Origin: Salinirubrum litoreum
GTDB lineage: Archaea; Halobacteriota; Halobacteria; Halobacteriales; Haloferacaceae
Assembly (NCBI RefSeq): GCF_020567425.1
Contig: NZ_JAJCVJ010000001.1
Span: forward strand, 62,001-126,000
Length of the DNA: 64,000 bases
Direction of reading: 5' to 3'
Part shown: positions 16,653-25,670 of the stretch, piece after piece
Numbering within the stretch: position 1 is the first letter of the stretch
Layout of the letters: each line of letters begins with the position of its first letter
Position numbers and translations under genes: made by a program
Notes under the pieces: generated by a model
What the model saw: the letters and a program-made list of their open reading frames with translations, nothing else
The model's database searches: none
What the model was told of the DNA's origin: nothing

Positions 16653-17339
16653 ATGGTCAAACGCAGTACACTCTTACTCGGAGCCGTCGGCTTGCTCGCG
16701 GTCGGATTCGGTGCCCGCAGATACGTCCAAGACCGAAACACGCCCCGCGTGGACTACGAGACGGTCGCCCGCATCGGTAACGTGGAGATCAGACGCTACC
16801 CGCCGACCGTCCTCGTCGAGACGGTCGCACCTTCGGAGAACGCCGCCTTCTGGCGACTGTTCCGGTACATCTCCGGGGCGAACCGCAGTTCGACCGAAGT
16901 GTCGATGACGGCCCCCGTCGAGTCGGCCGGCGAGTCCATCTCGATGACCGCGCCTGTAGAGACCGAAATCGACAGTCGGAGCGAGTCGGTCTCGATGACG
17001 ACGCCGGTCGAGTCGGACACGAGCGAGGAGGGCGTCCGGATGGCGTTCTACCTCCCGGCCGAGTACGACTACGACACCGCACCGCGACCGACCGACGACT
17101 CGGTGAGACTGGTCGAACAGCCCGGCAGAACACTCGCGGTCCTCGGGTTCTCGTGGTTCACGACCGACGGCCGCGTCGCCCGGAAGACCGAGGACCTGCT
17201 GGCGACGCTCGCCGAGGCAGACGACGAGATCAGCATCGAGGGCGAGCCCTTCCTGATGCGGTACGACGGTCCCGGCGTCCCGCCGTTCCTCCGGACGAAC
17301 GAGGTCGCCGTCGAGGTTCGGCGGACGACCGGCAACTGA
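16653..17339 (+). CDS. SOUL-family heme-binding protein with triplicated MTAPV motif
   Basis: 228 residues. The N terminus (MVKRSTLLLGAVGLLAVGFG) is a membrane anchor or signal sequence; the rest is a SOUL domain beginning YETVARIGNVEIRRYPP. SOUL proteins bind heme or related tetrapyrroles. The conserved (S)MTAPV segment, normally single, appears three times: SMTAPVE (84-90), SMTAPVE (97-103) and SMTTPVE (114-120), separated by acidic/Ser linkers. The C-terminal part (VRMAFYLPAEYDYDTAPRPT, then FSWFTTDGRV) is normal. It is convergent with the next gene, with five bases between stops. Confidence 0.88.
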   Translation: MVKRSTLLLGAVGLLAVGFGARRYVQDRNTPRVDYETVARIGNVEIRRYPPTVLVETVAPSENAAFWRLFRYISGANRSSTEVSMTAPVESAGESISMTAPVETEIDSRSESVSMTTPVESDTSEEGVRMAFYLPAEYDYDTAPRPTDDSVRLVEQPGRTLAVLGFSWFTTDGRVARKTEDLLATLAEADDEISIEGEPFLMRYDGPGVPPFLRTNEVAVEVRRTTGN

Positions 17340-17344
17340 GTCGG

Positions 17345-17716
17345 TTACGGTTCTTCGGTCTCGGAGTCCAGATAGTCGGTCTCCGGATCGGTTGTCTCCA
17401 GATCGTCGGTCGTGAACGTGTACGCCCGGCGATCGCCGCCAGTGACGCTGACGGTCTCCATCTCACCCGCGACCAGTTCGGGGAGTCGCGCCTCGAACTG
17501 CTGGAGGTGGTCGGAGTCGGCGTGTGCCTCCCACGCCGACCTGTCTTCGTACTGCTCGAAGAACCGGACGGTGTGCTCGTCGGTCACGTCGGTCGTCGCG
17601 TGGTAGGTGACGACGCCCGGTTCCTGTCGGGACCGTTCGGCGAGGTCGGCGACGATAGCGAGGGCGTCGTCGTAGCGGTCGGGGTCGATGGGGATGCTCG
17701 TGTGGACGACGATCAT
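17345..17716 (-). CDS. Antibiotic-biosynthesis-monooxygenase (ABM) fold protein
   Basis: 123 residues. Residues 1-95 form a single ferredoxin-like ABM domain: MIVVHTSIPIDPDRYDDAL, PGVVTYHATTDVTDEHTV, FFEQYEDRSAWEAHADSDH and FEARLPELV, with the usual His and Trp near the end of the helix. The family includes small monooxygenases and heme-degrading enzymes; many members have no known substrate. A Thr/Glu/Asp-rich tail follows. It lies downstream of the DUF6884 gene on the same strand, after a repeated segment. The next gene on the other side is a SOUL heme-binding protein, so a heme link is possible but speculative. Confidence 0.85.
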   Translation of the reverse strand: MIVVHTSIPIDPDRYDDALAIVADLAERSRQEPGVVTYHATTDVTDEHTVRFFEQYEDRSAWEAHADSDHLQQFEARLPELVAGEMETVSVTGGDRRAYTFTTDDLETTDPETDYLDSETEEP

Positions 17717-17756
17717 GTCGGTCGAGAGAACTATCTGGGGAGGCGGTCGTAACTCT

Positions 17757-17800
17757 GGTGGTGTGCAGTCACCGAGTCCGGTTCGGTGGTGTGCAGTCAC
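17757..17800. repeat. 16-base direct repeat at the DUF6884 stop
   Basis: GGTGGTGTGCAGTCAC occurs at 17757-17772 and 17785-17800, 28 bases apart. The second copy contains the stop codon of the gene at 17797-18222, so the other copy is a duplicated gene end lying just upstream of the ABM gene. Confidence 0.6.
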
Positions 17801-18222
17801 TGCTGTCGGTCGTACCACTGGAGGCGTTCGCCGATCTGCATCCCCTCGGTCGGGTTCTCGACACTCGCGTCTGTCTTCGCCAGCAGCGGCCGGAGTGGCT
17901 CGGTGTAGTCTCGCCCAGCGTGGAAGACGACCGTGGTGTCGGCGTCGAGTCGCTCCCGCCGCCACAGCGACCCGAAGACGCAGTCGGCCCAGCGTTCGCG
18001 TTCCTCCGCCGGCGCGTCCGCGAGCGTCTCCTCGTACGGTTCGACGGGGTCGCCGTCCGGCACCAGCAGGCCGTGGCGTGCCGAGAGGACGTACCACCGG
18101 TCGTGGTGCGTGTCGGCGTAGTCGCGCATCTTCCGGAAGTACGTCGACGCGTCGTAGAGGTCGCGTGGGCTGGCCGCTTCGTCGCGCTTGTCGGCCGTAC
18201 AGCTGACGAGTCCGATCTCCAT
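17797..18222 (-). CDS. DUF6884-family protein
   Basis: A 141-residue soluble protein. It opens MEIGLVSCTADKRDEAASPR and contains DLYDASTYFRKMRDYA, RWYVLSARHGLLVPDGDPVE and a Tyr-rich C terminus. The SCTADKR and SARHGLL segments are the DUF6884 signature; members have been compared to nucleoside-processing Rossmann-like folds but lack an agreed function. The start at 18222 gives the conserved N terminus directly. It is divergent from the MFS gene; the 84-base gap would hold both promoters. The gene end is duplicated just downstream. Confidence 0.8.
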   Translation of the reverse strand: MEIGLVSCTADKRDEAASPRDLYDASTYFRKMRDYADTHHDRWYVLSARHGLLVPDGDPVEPYEETLADAPAEERERWADCVFGSLWRRERLDADTTVVFHAGRDYTEPLRPLLAKTDASVENPTEGMQIGERLQWYDRQQ

Positions 18223-18306
18223 GCCGAGAGTCGCGTCACGGTCGGGCAAAGGTAATCGGTCGTTACGAATCGAAACCGCTTTTCTCGCGCCCCGTCGCCT
18301 CTCGGT

Positions 18307-19590
18307 GTGTCCAACTCCCGGCTCCAGTTCTGGGTTCTCTACCTGACTCGCTTCGCGGGCGGTTTCGGTTTCATCACGCTCGTCACGCTCCTGCCGCAGT
18401 ACATCGAAGTGCTCGACCCCTCTGCCGTCTCGGTGCTGGGACTCACGGTCGGCGCGGGCATCGTCATCGGTCTGTTCACCACCGGCTTCACGCTGGCCCA
18501 GACCGTCGCGGTCGTCCCGCTGGCGTGGGCCGGCGACCGCTACGACAAGCGACTCGTCCTGCTCGGTCTGCTGGCTGTCGGTACGGTCGTCTACGCCGGG
18601 TTCGCCCTGGTCGAGTCGCCCGGCGGGTTCATCGCGGTCCGGGCGATGCAGGGTGTCGTCGTGACCGGCGCGGGGCTGATGTCGCTCTCGCTCGTCGGCC
18701 AGATCGCCGACGCCGGCACGCGCGCGAACCACATCGGGAAGGCGAACGCCTCGCGCTTCGCGGCCTCCATCCTCGGCAGTCTCTCTGCGGGTGTGCTGTA
18801 CGACGCCTACGGCTTCACCCCGATCTTCGCGGTCATCTCTGTCCTGCTGGCGGCGACGACGGTCGGTGTCTGGCTCCTGCTCGACGACGACGAGACCCGC
18901 ATCCGGGGGTTCCCCTTCTCCGATCTCGCGCTGAATCGCAGAATCCTCACGCTGACGAGTTTCCGGGCACAGTACGCCGTGGCGGTCACGCTCGTCCGGA
19001 CCTGGGTCCCCATCTACGCCGGCGTCTCCATCGCGCGGGGCGGACTGGGGTACACGAACGCGGCGGTCGCCGTCTCGCTGCTGATCGTCGCCGAGAAGCT
19101 GACGAACATGCTGTTTCAGCCACAGACCGGCAAGATCTCTGACCGAACCGGGCGCGCGCTGTTCGTCTTCGCCGGCGGCACCGCGTACGGACTGGTCGCG
19201 CTGGCGGTCCCCCTCTCGCCCGCAGTCGGCGCGCTCCTCGACCTGCCCGCCACGTTCCCGGTCGTCGGCGACCTCTCGCAGGCGTTCCTCCCACTGCTCG
19301 CGCTGAACGGGTTGCTGGGCATCGCGGACAGTTTCCGGGAACCGGCGAGCATGGCGCTGTTCGCCGACGAGGGGACCGACGACGGCGGCGTGGCGTCGAG
19401 TTTCGGGATCCGGGAACTCGTCTGGCGGCCGGGGAGTGTCGCCGCGCCGTTGCTCGGCGGGACGCTGATGACCGACGTGGGGATGGCGTGGGTGTTCTAC
19501 GTCGGCGGCGGCTTCGCGGTACTGGGTGGGCTGACGTTTCTCGCGGTGCTGTGGCGGTACCACGGTGCGCGGGCACTCGTGGAGTGGTGA
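18307..19590 (+). CDS. Major facilitator superfamily (MFS) transporter
   Basis: 427 residues, twelve predicted transmembrane helices. The GTG start gives a short N terminus (MSNSRLQFWVLYLTRFAGGFG). The loop WAGDRYDKRLVLL between helices 2 and 3 and its second-half counterpart TGKISDRTGRALFVFAG match the MFS signature; AVRAMQGVVVTGAGLMSLSL is helix 4. Substrate cannot be read from sequence; the closest look is to drug or metabolite effluxers. The stop is followed 49 bases later by the convergent end of the P-type ATPase. Confidence 0.87.
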   Translation: MSNSRLQFWVLYLTRFAGGFGFITLVTLLPQYIEVLDPSAVSVLGLTVGAGIVIGLFTTGFTLAQTVAVVPLAWAGDRYDKRLVLLGLLAVGTVVYAGFALVESPGGFIAVRAMQGVVVTGAGLMSLSLVGQIADAGTRANHIGKANASRFAASILGSLSAGVLYDAYGFTPIFAVISVLLAATTVGVWLLLDDDETRIRGFPFSDLALNRRILTLTSFRAQYAVAVTLVRTWVPIYAGVSIARGGLGYTNAAVAVSLLIVAEKLTNMLFQPQTGKISDRTGRALFVFAGGTAYGLVALAVPLSPAVGALLDLPATFPVVGDLSQAFLPLLALNGLLGIADSFREPASMALFADEGTDDGGVASSFGIRELVWRPGSVAAPLLGGTLMTDVGMAWVFYVGGGFAVLGGLTFLAVLWRYHGARALVEW

Positions 19591-19639
19591 GGAGTCGGAC
19601 GGTCGGTACTCGCTTCCGGACACCCGTCTCCGTCTCCCG

Positions 19640-22336
19640 TCACCCGAGTCGCTTCGAGACCACCGCCGAGAGCAGGAACAACGGGAGCGCGACCGCGACC
19701 GCCCCGGCGAGTAGCCCCCAGTCGGACAGCGAGAGCGCGACGGTCCCGAAGTAGGTCCGGAGTGGTGTGTACAGCACCGCGAGTTGGAGGACGAACGAGA
19801 CCACCACGGCCAGCGAGAGCCAGCGATTCGAGAGTGGGCTGGTCCCCTTGAGCCACCGGACGACGAACAGTTTCCCGAACTCCAGGACGACGAAGCCGGT
19901 GAACACCATCGTCACCGCGTACCGGGTCGCGTCTGCCGCGCCGTCGAGTGCGAGGAACATCACCCCGAGCATGACCGCCGTCGCCGTCAGGCCGGCCCCG
20001 CCGACGAACCCGAGCATCGGTCGGTCGATGACGCCCTCGGCGCGGTCGCGCGGGTCGTGAGCCATCACGTCGCCCGACTCCGGATCGGTGCCGATGGCGA
20101 GGGCCGGAAGCCCGTCTGTCAGGAGGTTGATCCAGAGCAGTTGGACCGGCGGGAGGATCAGGTAGCCGAGCAGCGACGCGAGTAACACGAGCAGCACCTC
20201 CGCGACGTTGGCCGACAGCAGGTAGGCGACGAACTTCCAGATGTTGTCGAAGATGGTGCGTCCCCGGCGGATGGCGGCCGTGATTGTCGCGTAGTTGTCG
20301 TCCAGTAGGATCACGTCGCTCGTCGTCTTCGCCACGTCGGTCCCGCGTTCGCCCATGGCGATGCCCACGTCTGCGGACTTGAGCGCGGGCGCGTCGTTCA
20401 CGCCGTCGCCGGTCATGGCGACCGTGTGGCCCGCCGACTGGAGGGCGTCGAGGATGCGGACCTTGTGGCTCGGGGCGGCGCGGGCGAACACGTCGGTCTC
20501 GTCGACCACCTCGGCGAGTTCGTCGTCCGAGAACGATTCGAGTTGTCTGCCGGTGACGACCGCCGACGAGACCGACGCGTCGTCTTCGAGCAGACCGAGT
20601 TGACCGGCGATGGCGGCGGCGGTCCGGGCGTTGTCACCGGTGATCATCTTCACGTCGATGCCCGCCGAGCGCGTCTCGGCGATGGCCGCCTTCACCTCGG
20701 GGCGTGGTGGGTCCAGCATCCCCTGGAGGCCGACGAAGATCAGATCGGACTCCGCGATGGTGGAGTCACCCGTCTCGGTCTCGTCGGTGGCAGACGCGTC
20801 CGTCTCGGCAGTCTCGGTCCCGGCGTCGTCTGCCGCCGTCGCTTCGCGGTACGCGAACCCCAGCACGCGGAGCGCGTCGTCGCCGAAGGCGTCGACTCTC
20901 GCACGGATAGTCTCCCGACGTTCGTCGTCGAGTTCGACGACACCCTCCGGCGTGAGGAGTCGGGCCGAGCGGTCCAACACCGCCTCGGGTGCGCCCTTCA
21001 CGTAGATGGTGTCGTCGTGTCTGGTCGCCATCCGCCGGCGCTCGGCGGAGAACGGAGCTTCGTCGGTCCGGGGTGCGGCGCGTCGGATCGCCTCCGCGTC
21101 GAGGCCGGCGGTGTCGGCCGCCACGAGGAGTGCACGCTCGGTCGGGTCGCCCGAGTCGACCTCGGCGTCGTTACACAGTACGCCGGTCCGCAGGAGTCGG
21201 TCGAGTTGGTCGTCCAGTGCGGCACGGGCACCGTTCGGGGTCGCGTCACTGCCGTCCACGTCCACGTCGGCGGGAGCGAGGGCGCGATCCGGCACCCACA
21301 GGCGCGTCACGCGCATCCGGCCCTCGGTCAGCGTGCCGGTCTTGTCGGTACAGACGACGTCCACGCTACCGAGCGACTCGACGACCGGGAGTGATCGCAC
21401 GAGGGCGTTCTCGTCGGCCATCGCTCGGACCCCGACCGCGAGGGTGAGCGTCACGACCGCCGGCAGCCCCTCCGGAATCGCAGCGACCGCCAGCGAGACG
21501 GCGGTCAACCCGGCGGTCAGCAGGTCGGTGCCGCGCCACACGAGCAGTGGCACGAGCAGTGCCGAGAGCGCGAGGACACCGATCCCGAGGCGGCGACCGA
21601 GCGTGTCCACGTCGGCCTGGAAGGGCGTGTCGCGGTCCTCGACGCCGAGCAGTTCGCCGGCGATAGCGCCCATCTCGGTGTCCATCCCGGTGTGGACGAC
21701 GACCGCGACGCCGGAGCCACGGGTGACGTTCGTCCCGCGATAGACGGTGTTCGACCGCTCCGCGAGGTCCGTGTCGGCCGATAGTCGGCCGGTCGCCTTC
21801 GAGACCGGGACCGACTCGCCGGTGAGTGCGGCTTCGTCTACTTCGAGACTGGCGGTTTCGAGGAGTCGAGCGTCGGCCGGCACGGTGTCGCCCTCCGACA
21901 GGAGGATCACGTCACCCGGCACGAGGTCCGCAGCGTCGATCTCCCGTTCGGTGCCGTCTCTGCGGACCCGGATCGTCGGCTGTGCGAGTTTCGACAGCGC
22001 CTGGATCGACTGCTCGGCGCGGTAGTCCTGCACGAAGCCGAAGACGCCGTCAGCGAGGACGATGACGAGGATCAGGACCGCGTCCACGACGTTGCCGACG
22101 GCCGCAGAGAGGAGTGCGGCGACGACCAGGACCGCGATCAGCGCGTTGGCGAACTGCCCGACGAGGATCGACAGCGGAGACCGACCGGCGTCGCTCTCCA
22201 ACTCGTTTTTCCCGAAGCGCTCCCGTCGTGTCTCGACCGCGTCGTCGTCCAGTCCGGACTCGTCGGTGTCGAGAGCGTCCAGCAGGTCGTCTATCGGTGT
22301 GCTGTGGGGGGACAGTCGGTCGTCGCGCTGGGACAC
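19640..22336 (-). CDS. Cation-transporting P-type ATPase (P2A, Ca2+-ATPase-like)
   Basis: 898 residues with all P-type motifs: actuator LTGESVPVSK, phosphorylation CTDKTGTLTEG, nucleotide-binding KGAPEAVLDR, hinge MTGDGVNDAPALK. TM4 reads VAAIPEGLPAVVTL and TM6 WINLLTDGLPA, the PEGL and N/D residues that bind Ca2+ in SERCA-type P2A pumps. It probably expels Ca2+ or a similar cation; ion choice is by family only. The N-terminal cation_ATPase_N domain contains RRERFGKNEL. I choose GTG at 22336 (reading SQRDDRLSPHS) because upstream residues are not conserved-looking and the family N terminus begins here. About 220 bases separate it from the divergent methyltransferase. Confidence 0.9.
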   Translation of the reverse strand: MSQRDDRLSPHSTPIDDLLDALDTDESGLDDDAVETRRERFGKNELESDAGRSPLSILVGQFANALIAVLVVAALLSAAVGNVVDAVLILVIVLADGVFGFVQDYRAEQSIQALSKLAQPTIRVRRDGTEREIDAADLVPGDVILLSEGDTVPADARLLETASLEVDEAALTGESVPVSKATGRLSADTDLAERSNTVYRGTNVTRGSGVAVVVHTGMDTEMGAIAGELLGVEDRDTPFQADVDTLGRRLGIGVLALSALLVPLLVWRGTDLLTAGLTAVSLAVAAIPEGLPAVVTLTLAVGVRAMADENALVRSLPVVESLGSVDVVCTDKTGTLTEGRMRVTRLWVPDRALAPADVDVDGSDATPNGARAALDDQLDRLLRTGVLCNDAEVDSGDPTERALLVAADTAGLDAEAIRRAAPRTDEAPFSAERRRMATRHDDTIYVKGAPEAVLDRSARLLTPEGVVELDDERRETIRARVDAFGDDALRVLGFAYREATAADDAGTETAETDASATDETETGDSTIAESDLIFVGLQGMLDPPRPEVKAAIAETRSAGIDVKMITGDNARTAAAIAGQLGLLEDDASVSSAVVTGRQLESFSDDELAEVVDETDVFARAAPSHKVRILDALQSAGHTVAMTGDGVNDAPALKSADVGIAMGERGTDVAKTTSDVILLDDNYATITAAIRRGRTIFDNIWKFVAYLLSANVAEVLLVLLASLLGYLILPPVQLLWINLLTDGLPALAIGTDPESGDVMAHDPRDRAEGVIDRPMLGFVGGAGLTATAVMLGVMFLALDGAADATRYAVTMVFTGFVVLEFGKLFVVRWLKGTSPLSNRWLSLAVVVSFVLQLAVLYTPLRTYFGTVALSLSDWGLLAGAVAVALPLFLLSAVVSKRLG

Positions 22337-22554
22337 TCCCGGGTGGTTGGGCGCGGGGTGGCTTGAAACTGTGCCGCGTGTGACTCGGTCCCGTGATCTG
22401 TGTGGTCGGTCGACCTGATCGCGGGTCGCCGCGCACGACAGCACCACTCCCGCAACCGGCTCCGACTCCTCACAGCAGTCGGACGTCGCCCCACAGCGAC
22501 TCCGTTCCGGGACGCTCCGAAACCGACAAACACCCGCCGCGAGTACGACCGGCA

Positions 22555-23463
22555 ATGAACCCACTGGACCGCTACGACGACCTCGTGCCGGGGTACGAGG
22601 CGTTCCGGGAGGCCTGCGACAGACCGCTTCCCTCCGTCGTCCGGGTCAACACCATCAAGACCACCGTCGAGCGCGCCCGGGAGGCACTCGACGCCGAGGG
22701 CGTCGGCTACGAACCGACCGACTGGCACGACGGTCTCCTCCGGTTCGACGACCACAGTCCGGGCACCAACTGGCCGTACTTCCACGGCTGGCTCCACGGT
22801 CAGGAGGAGGTCTCCGCCCTGCCGGCACTCGCGCTCGACCCACGACCCGGCGAGCGCGTGCTCGATGCCTGTGCCGCACCGGGAAGCAAGACCTCCCAGC
22901 TCGCGGCGCTGATGGACGACACCGGGACGCTGGTCGGCAACGACAACAACCTCGGTCGCCTCTCGGCGTTACGGCACAACGCCGAGCGACTTGGCGTGAC
23001 GAACCTCGCCGTCACCCGGCAGGACGCCCGGAACTACTCGCTGAAACCCATGCAGATGGACGCCTTCGACCGCGTGCTGGTCGATGCCCCCTGTTCCTGT
23101 GAGGGCACCTGTCGGAAGAACCCCGACGTGCTCGACCAGTGGACGATGGACCACGTGCAGGGGCTGATCGGCGTCCAGAAGGGCATCCTGCGCCGGGCGG
23201 TGCAGATGACCCGCGAGGGCGGGACGGTCGTCTACTCGACCTGCACCTTCGCCCCCGAGGAGAACGAGGCGGTCGTGGACTACGTCCTCGACGCCGAGGA
23301 CTGCCGGGTCGTGGACCGGGACCTCCCCCTCCAGACCGATCCCGGTGTCACCGACTGGGACGGCGAGACGTTCGACGCCTCGCTGACCGACACCCACCGG
23401 GTCTACCCGCACCGCAACGACACCGGCGGCTTCTACTGTGCGACACTGGAGGTGGGCGCGTGA
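22555..23463 (+). CDS. RsmB/NOL1/NOP2/Sun-family RNA (cytosine-5) methyltransferase
   Basis: 302 residues. SAM-binding motif I is LDACAAPGSKTSQLAALM; motif IV LVDAPCSCEGTCRKNPD carries the release cysteine, and motif VI VYSTCTFAPEENE carries the nucleophilic cysteine, both needed for m5C transfer. The N terminus (VVRVNTIKTT) is the short pre-SAM domain. Target is a tRNA or rRNA cytosine, not determined. No RNA-binding PUA-type domain is present, but the next gene overlaps by four bases (GTGA) and probably supplies it. Confidence 0.92.
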   Translation: MNPLDRYDDLVPGYEAFREACDRPLPSVVRVNTIKTTVERAREALDAEGVGYEPTDWHDGLLRFDDHSPGTNWPYFHGWLHGQEEVSALPALALDPRPGERVLDACAAPGSKTSQLAALMDDTGTLVGNDNNLGRLSALRHNAERLGVTNLAVTRQDARNYSLKPMQMDAFDRVLVDAPCSCEGTCRKNPDVLDQWTMDHVQGLIGVQKGILRRAVQMTREGGTVVYSTCTFAPEENEAVVDYVLDAEDCRVVDRDLPLQTDPGVTDWDGETFDASLTDTHRVYPHRNDTGGFYCATLEVGA

Positions 23464-23990
23464 GCGACGGCGACGGCGCGCCGGGCAACGACGGCGGCCA
23501 GTTCGACCGCCTGCCCGCGACCAGCGAGGACCGCGAGGTGCCGGGCAGAGCCACCCGCGAGGAGGTGCTCGACTGGTGGGACGACCGGTTCGGCATCCCG
23601 CCCGAGACGTTCGACGACTACAGCTTCTGGGAGAAGGGGAAGGGCAAGATCTGGTGTTTCCGTGGCGAGGCACCGGACCCGGTGGACGTGGAGGGACTCG
23701 GGATGACGTTCCTCCGGACGCGACAGGAACACTGGAAACCCGCCACGAACGCGGTCCAGCGGTTCGGCCGAGGTGCGAGCAAGAACGTCGTCGAACTGTC
23801 CGGCGAACCGGCCAGCCGGTTCGCTCGCGGCGAGGACCAGGAACACGACTGGGACGGCGACTGGGGCTACGTGATCGCGGCCCACGACCTCGCCGGCGAC
23901 CTGGAACCGATGGGCGTCGGCCTATACGTCTACGGCGAACTGCGCTCGACCGTCCCGAAAGGTCGCCAAGAGGACCTGCCGGAACTGTAG
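23460..23990 (+). CDS. Putative RNA-binding partner of the m5C methyltransferase (DUF7122-like)
   Basis: 176 residues, GTG start overlapping the methyltransferase stop as GTGA, with GGAGG eight bases before it. After an acidic N terminus the conserved-looking core has EVLDWWDDRFGIPPETFDDY, FWEKGKGKIWCF, GMTFLRTRQEHWKPATNA and LYVYGELRSTVPKGRQEDL. The arrangement resembles the NIP7/PUA-like C-terminal domain fused to bacterial RsmF-type methyltransferases. I infer it recognises the RNA for the enzyme; direct function is unknown. Confidence 0.75.
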   Translation: MSDGDGAPGNDGGQFDRLPATSEDREVPGRATREEVLDWWDDRFGIPPETFDDYSFWEKGKGKIWCFRGEAPDPVDVEGLGMTFLRTRQEHWKPATNAVQRFGRGASKNVVELSGEPASRFARGEDQEHDWDGDWGYVIAAHDLAGDLEPMGVGLYVYGELRSTVPKGRQEDLPEL

Positions 23991-24037
23991 TACCAGAATG
24001 TGCGACAGTGAGCCAGTTACTCGTCTCGGACGATCGA

Positions 24038-25546
24038 CTACTCCGTCTTCTCCCGCACCGTTCCGCCAGACAGCCCCTCCCACTCGACCCGGTAGCCGAG
24101 TCGCGAAAGCACGGCACTGGCATCCTCGATGCCGTACTCGGCCAAGACAGCCTCGGCGTCGGAGAGCGCCATTCCGACCTCGATGTCGTCGGCAACCGAC
24201 GCCAGCACGTCGGGTTTGACGAGCGTCCGACCGACGCGTTCGTGGGCCGGAAACGTCCGACCTACGACGACCGACTCGGGGACACCGTACTCCTCGGCGA
24301 GCGCCGCGATGGTCGTCACGTCGGCGTCGGGTGTGAGTTCGTCGGGCAGATTCTCGCCCGCCTCCGCTGCCAGTCGGGCCTCGTAGGTCCTGAGTGCGTC
24401 CACCACGTCCTTCACCCGGACGCTCCCCCGGTAGGGGATCGCTCTGGCGTCCCGTGCCTCGATTTCCTCGCCGACGCCGAGACTCTCGTCGACCGCGACG
24501 AGTAGCTCCACGTCCTCCGCACTCTCCAACTGCGAGAGTTTCTTCGCGACGTACTCGGGCGTCCAGAACCCCATGATCTCGAAGAACACCCGGAAGTCGG
24601 CGTGGCGGTAGTCGAACGCGAAGTCCGGGATCATCACCCGCGTCCCGGTGGCGAGCGGTTCGGGTTCGCGAGTCAGGTCCCAGTCGAGGTCGAGCGACGA
24701 GAAGCGCGTGGCGAAGTCGCGTTCGACCGCAGAGTCGAACGCGGCGTCCGCGACCGGATCGACACCCGGCACCGACACGTCCGCGTCCGACAGCGTCAGG
24801 TCGCGTTCGGTCCCCCGGTCGTCGATCGTCGCCGAGAGCCGCCAGTCGTCGGTCGCGGCGACCGACCGCAGGAGGCGGGCGAACCGGGTGCCGTACCGCC
24901 GCGTCGAGCGAAAGAGCGCGTCCGGACCGGTGACGACCAACTCTCTGCCCTCCGGTGTCTGGCGGACCTCGTACATCAGTCGGAGGCGTTTGACCGCCGA
25001 GACGAGGTTGCGGGGATCGGACGAGCGAACTCGCACCTCGGTCGCGTCGAACAGCGCGGTCTGTGCAAGCGAGAGGTTGTACTGCGTCACCAGTTCGTCG
25101 GGGCTCCAGCGCGGGGTGAACTCTGCCAGAATCTGTCGCGCGTCCCGGTCGGCGTACAGCGAGTCGGCGACGCTCTCGGCGTCGGTGCCGAGGCGGTCCC
25201 CGGCGCGGGCGAGTGCCTGCGCCCGGTCGTCGTCGGTGACGACGCCGCCGACTGCCTCGGCCGACTCGAAGGCCACGCGGCGGGCGCGGTCCGGCGGGAC
25301 CTCGGCGCGCGTCTCGAAGGTCGCGTCGCGCTCACAGAGGCTGGCGAACCCGCGAACGATCTTGAAGTGGTCGGCCTCGGGTTCAAGTTCGGCGAGCGCA
25401 GCGTCCAACGCGGCGCGTTCGTGCCCGACGTGGCCCTGAAAGACGCCGACGACGCGGGCGGCCATCGGGCGGGCCGACCGGTCCAGAAACTGCGGGTGGT
25501 AGCCGCCGCCGGCCCGCGAGACGCGCAGGAGGTCCTTCGTCAGCAC
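24038..25546 (-). CDS. bax1: Bax1 (DUF790), nuclease partner of XPB helicase
   Basis: 502 residues, DUF790 throughout. It starts MLTKDLLRVSRAGGGYHPQF, the usual N terminus, with MIPDFAFDY and FEIMGFWTPEYVAKKL in the nuclease half; the acidic Asp and Glu there match the endonuclease site. Archaeal Bax1 binds XPB and cuts damaged or forked DNA 3' to the junction. GTG at 25546 is chosen because it gives the family N terminus and because a TATA-like CCCTTTTGCC lies about 24-33 bases before it, so it is transcribed on its own. The xpb gene is upstream on the same strand but separated by a lipoprotein gene. Confidence 0.88.
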   Translation of the reverse strand: MLTKDLLRVSRAGGGYHPQFLDRSARPMAARVVGVFQGHVGHERAALDAALAELEPEADHFKIVRGFASLCERDATFETRAEVPPDRARRVAFESAEAVGGVVTDDDRAQALARAGDRLGTDAESVADSLYADRDARQILAEFTPRWSPDELVTQYNLSLAQTALFDATEVRVRSSDPRNLVSAVKRLRLMYEVRQTPEGRELVVTGPDALFRSTRRYGTRFARLLRSVAATDDWRLSATIDDRGTERDLTLSDADVSVPGVDPVADAAFDSAVERDFATRFSSLDLDWDLTREPEPLATGTRVMIPDFAFDYRHADFRVFFEIMGFWTPEYVAKKLSQLESAEDVELLVAVDESLGVGEEIEARDARAIPYRGSVRVKDVVDALRTYEARLAAEAGENLPDELTPDADVTTIAALAEEYGVPESVVVGRTFPAHERVGRTLVKPDVLASVADDIEVGMALSDAEAVLAEYGIEDASAVLSRLGYRVEWEGLSGGTVREKTE

Positions 25547-25670
25547 TGCCGAAGGTTGGTGGTCGCGTGGCAAAAGGGTCGCGGGACTGACCGCATTCGC
25601 GTCGGTCGCGTTCGGTCGCACCTCACGTCAGAGGACAAGGCTGATACTCTCCCCGCGAGAGCGTCGGCGT

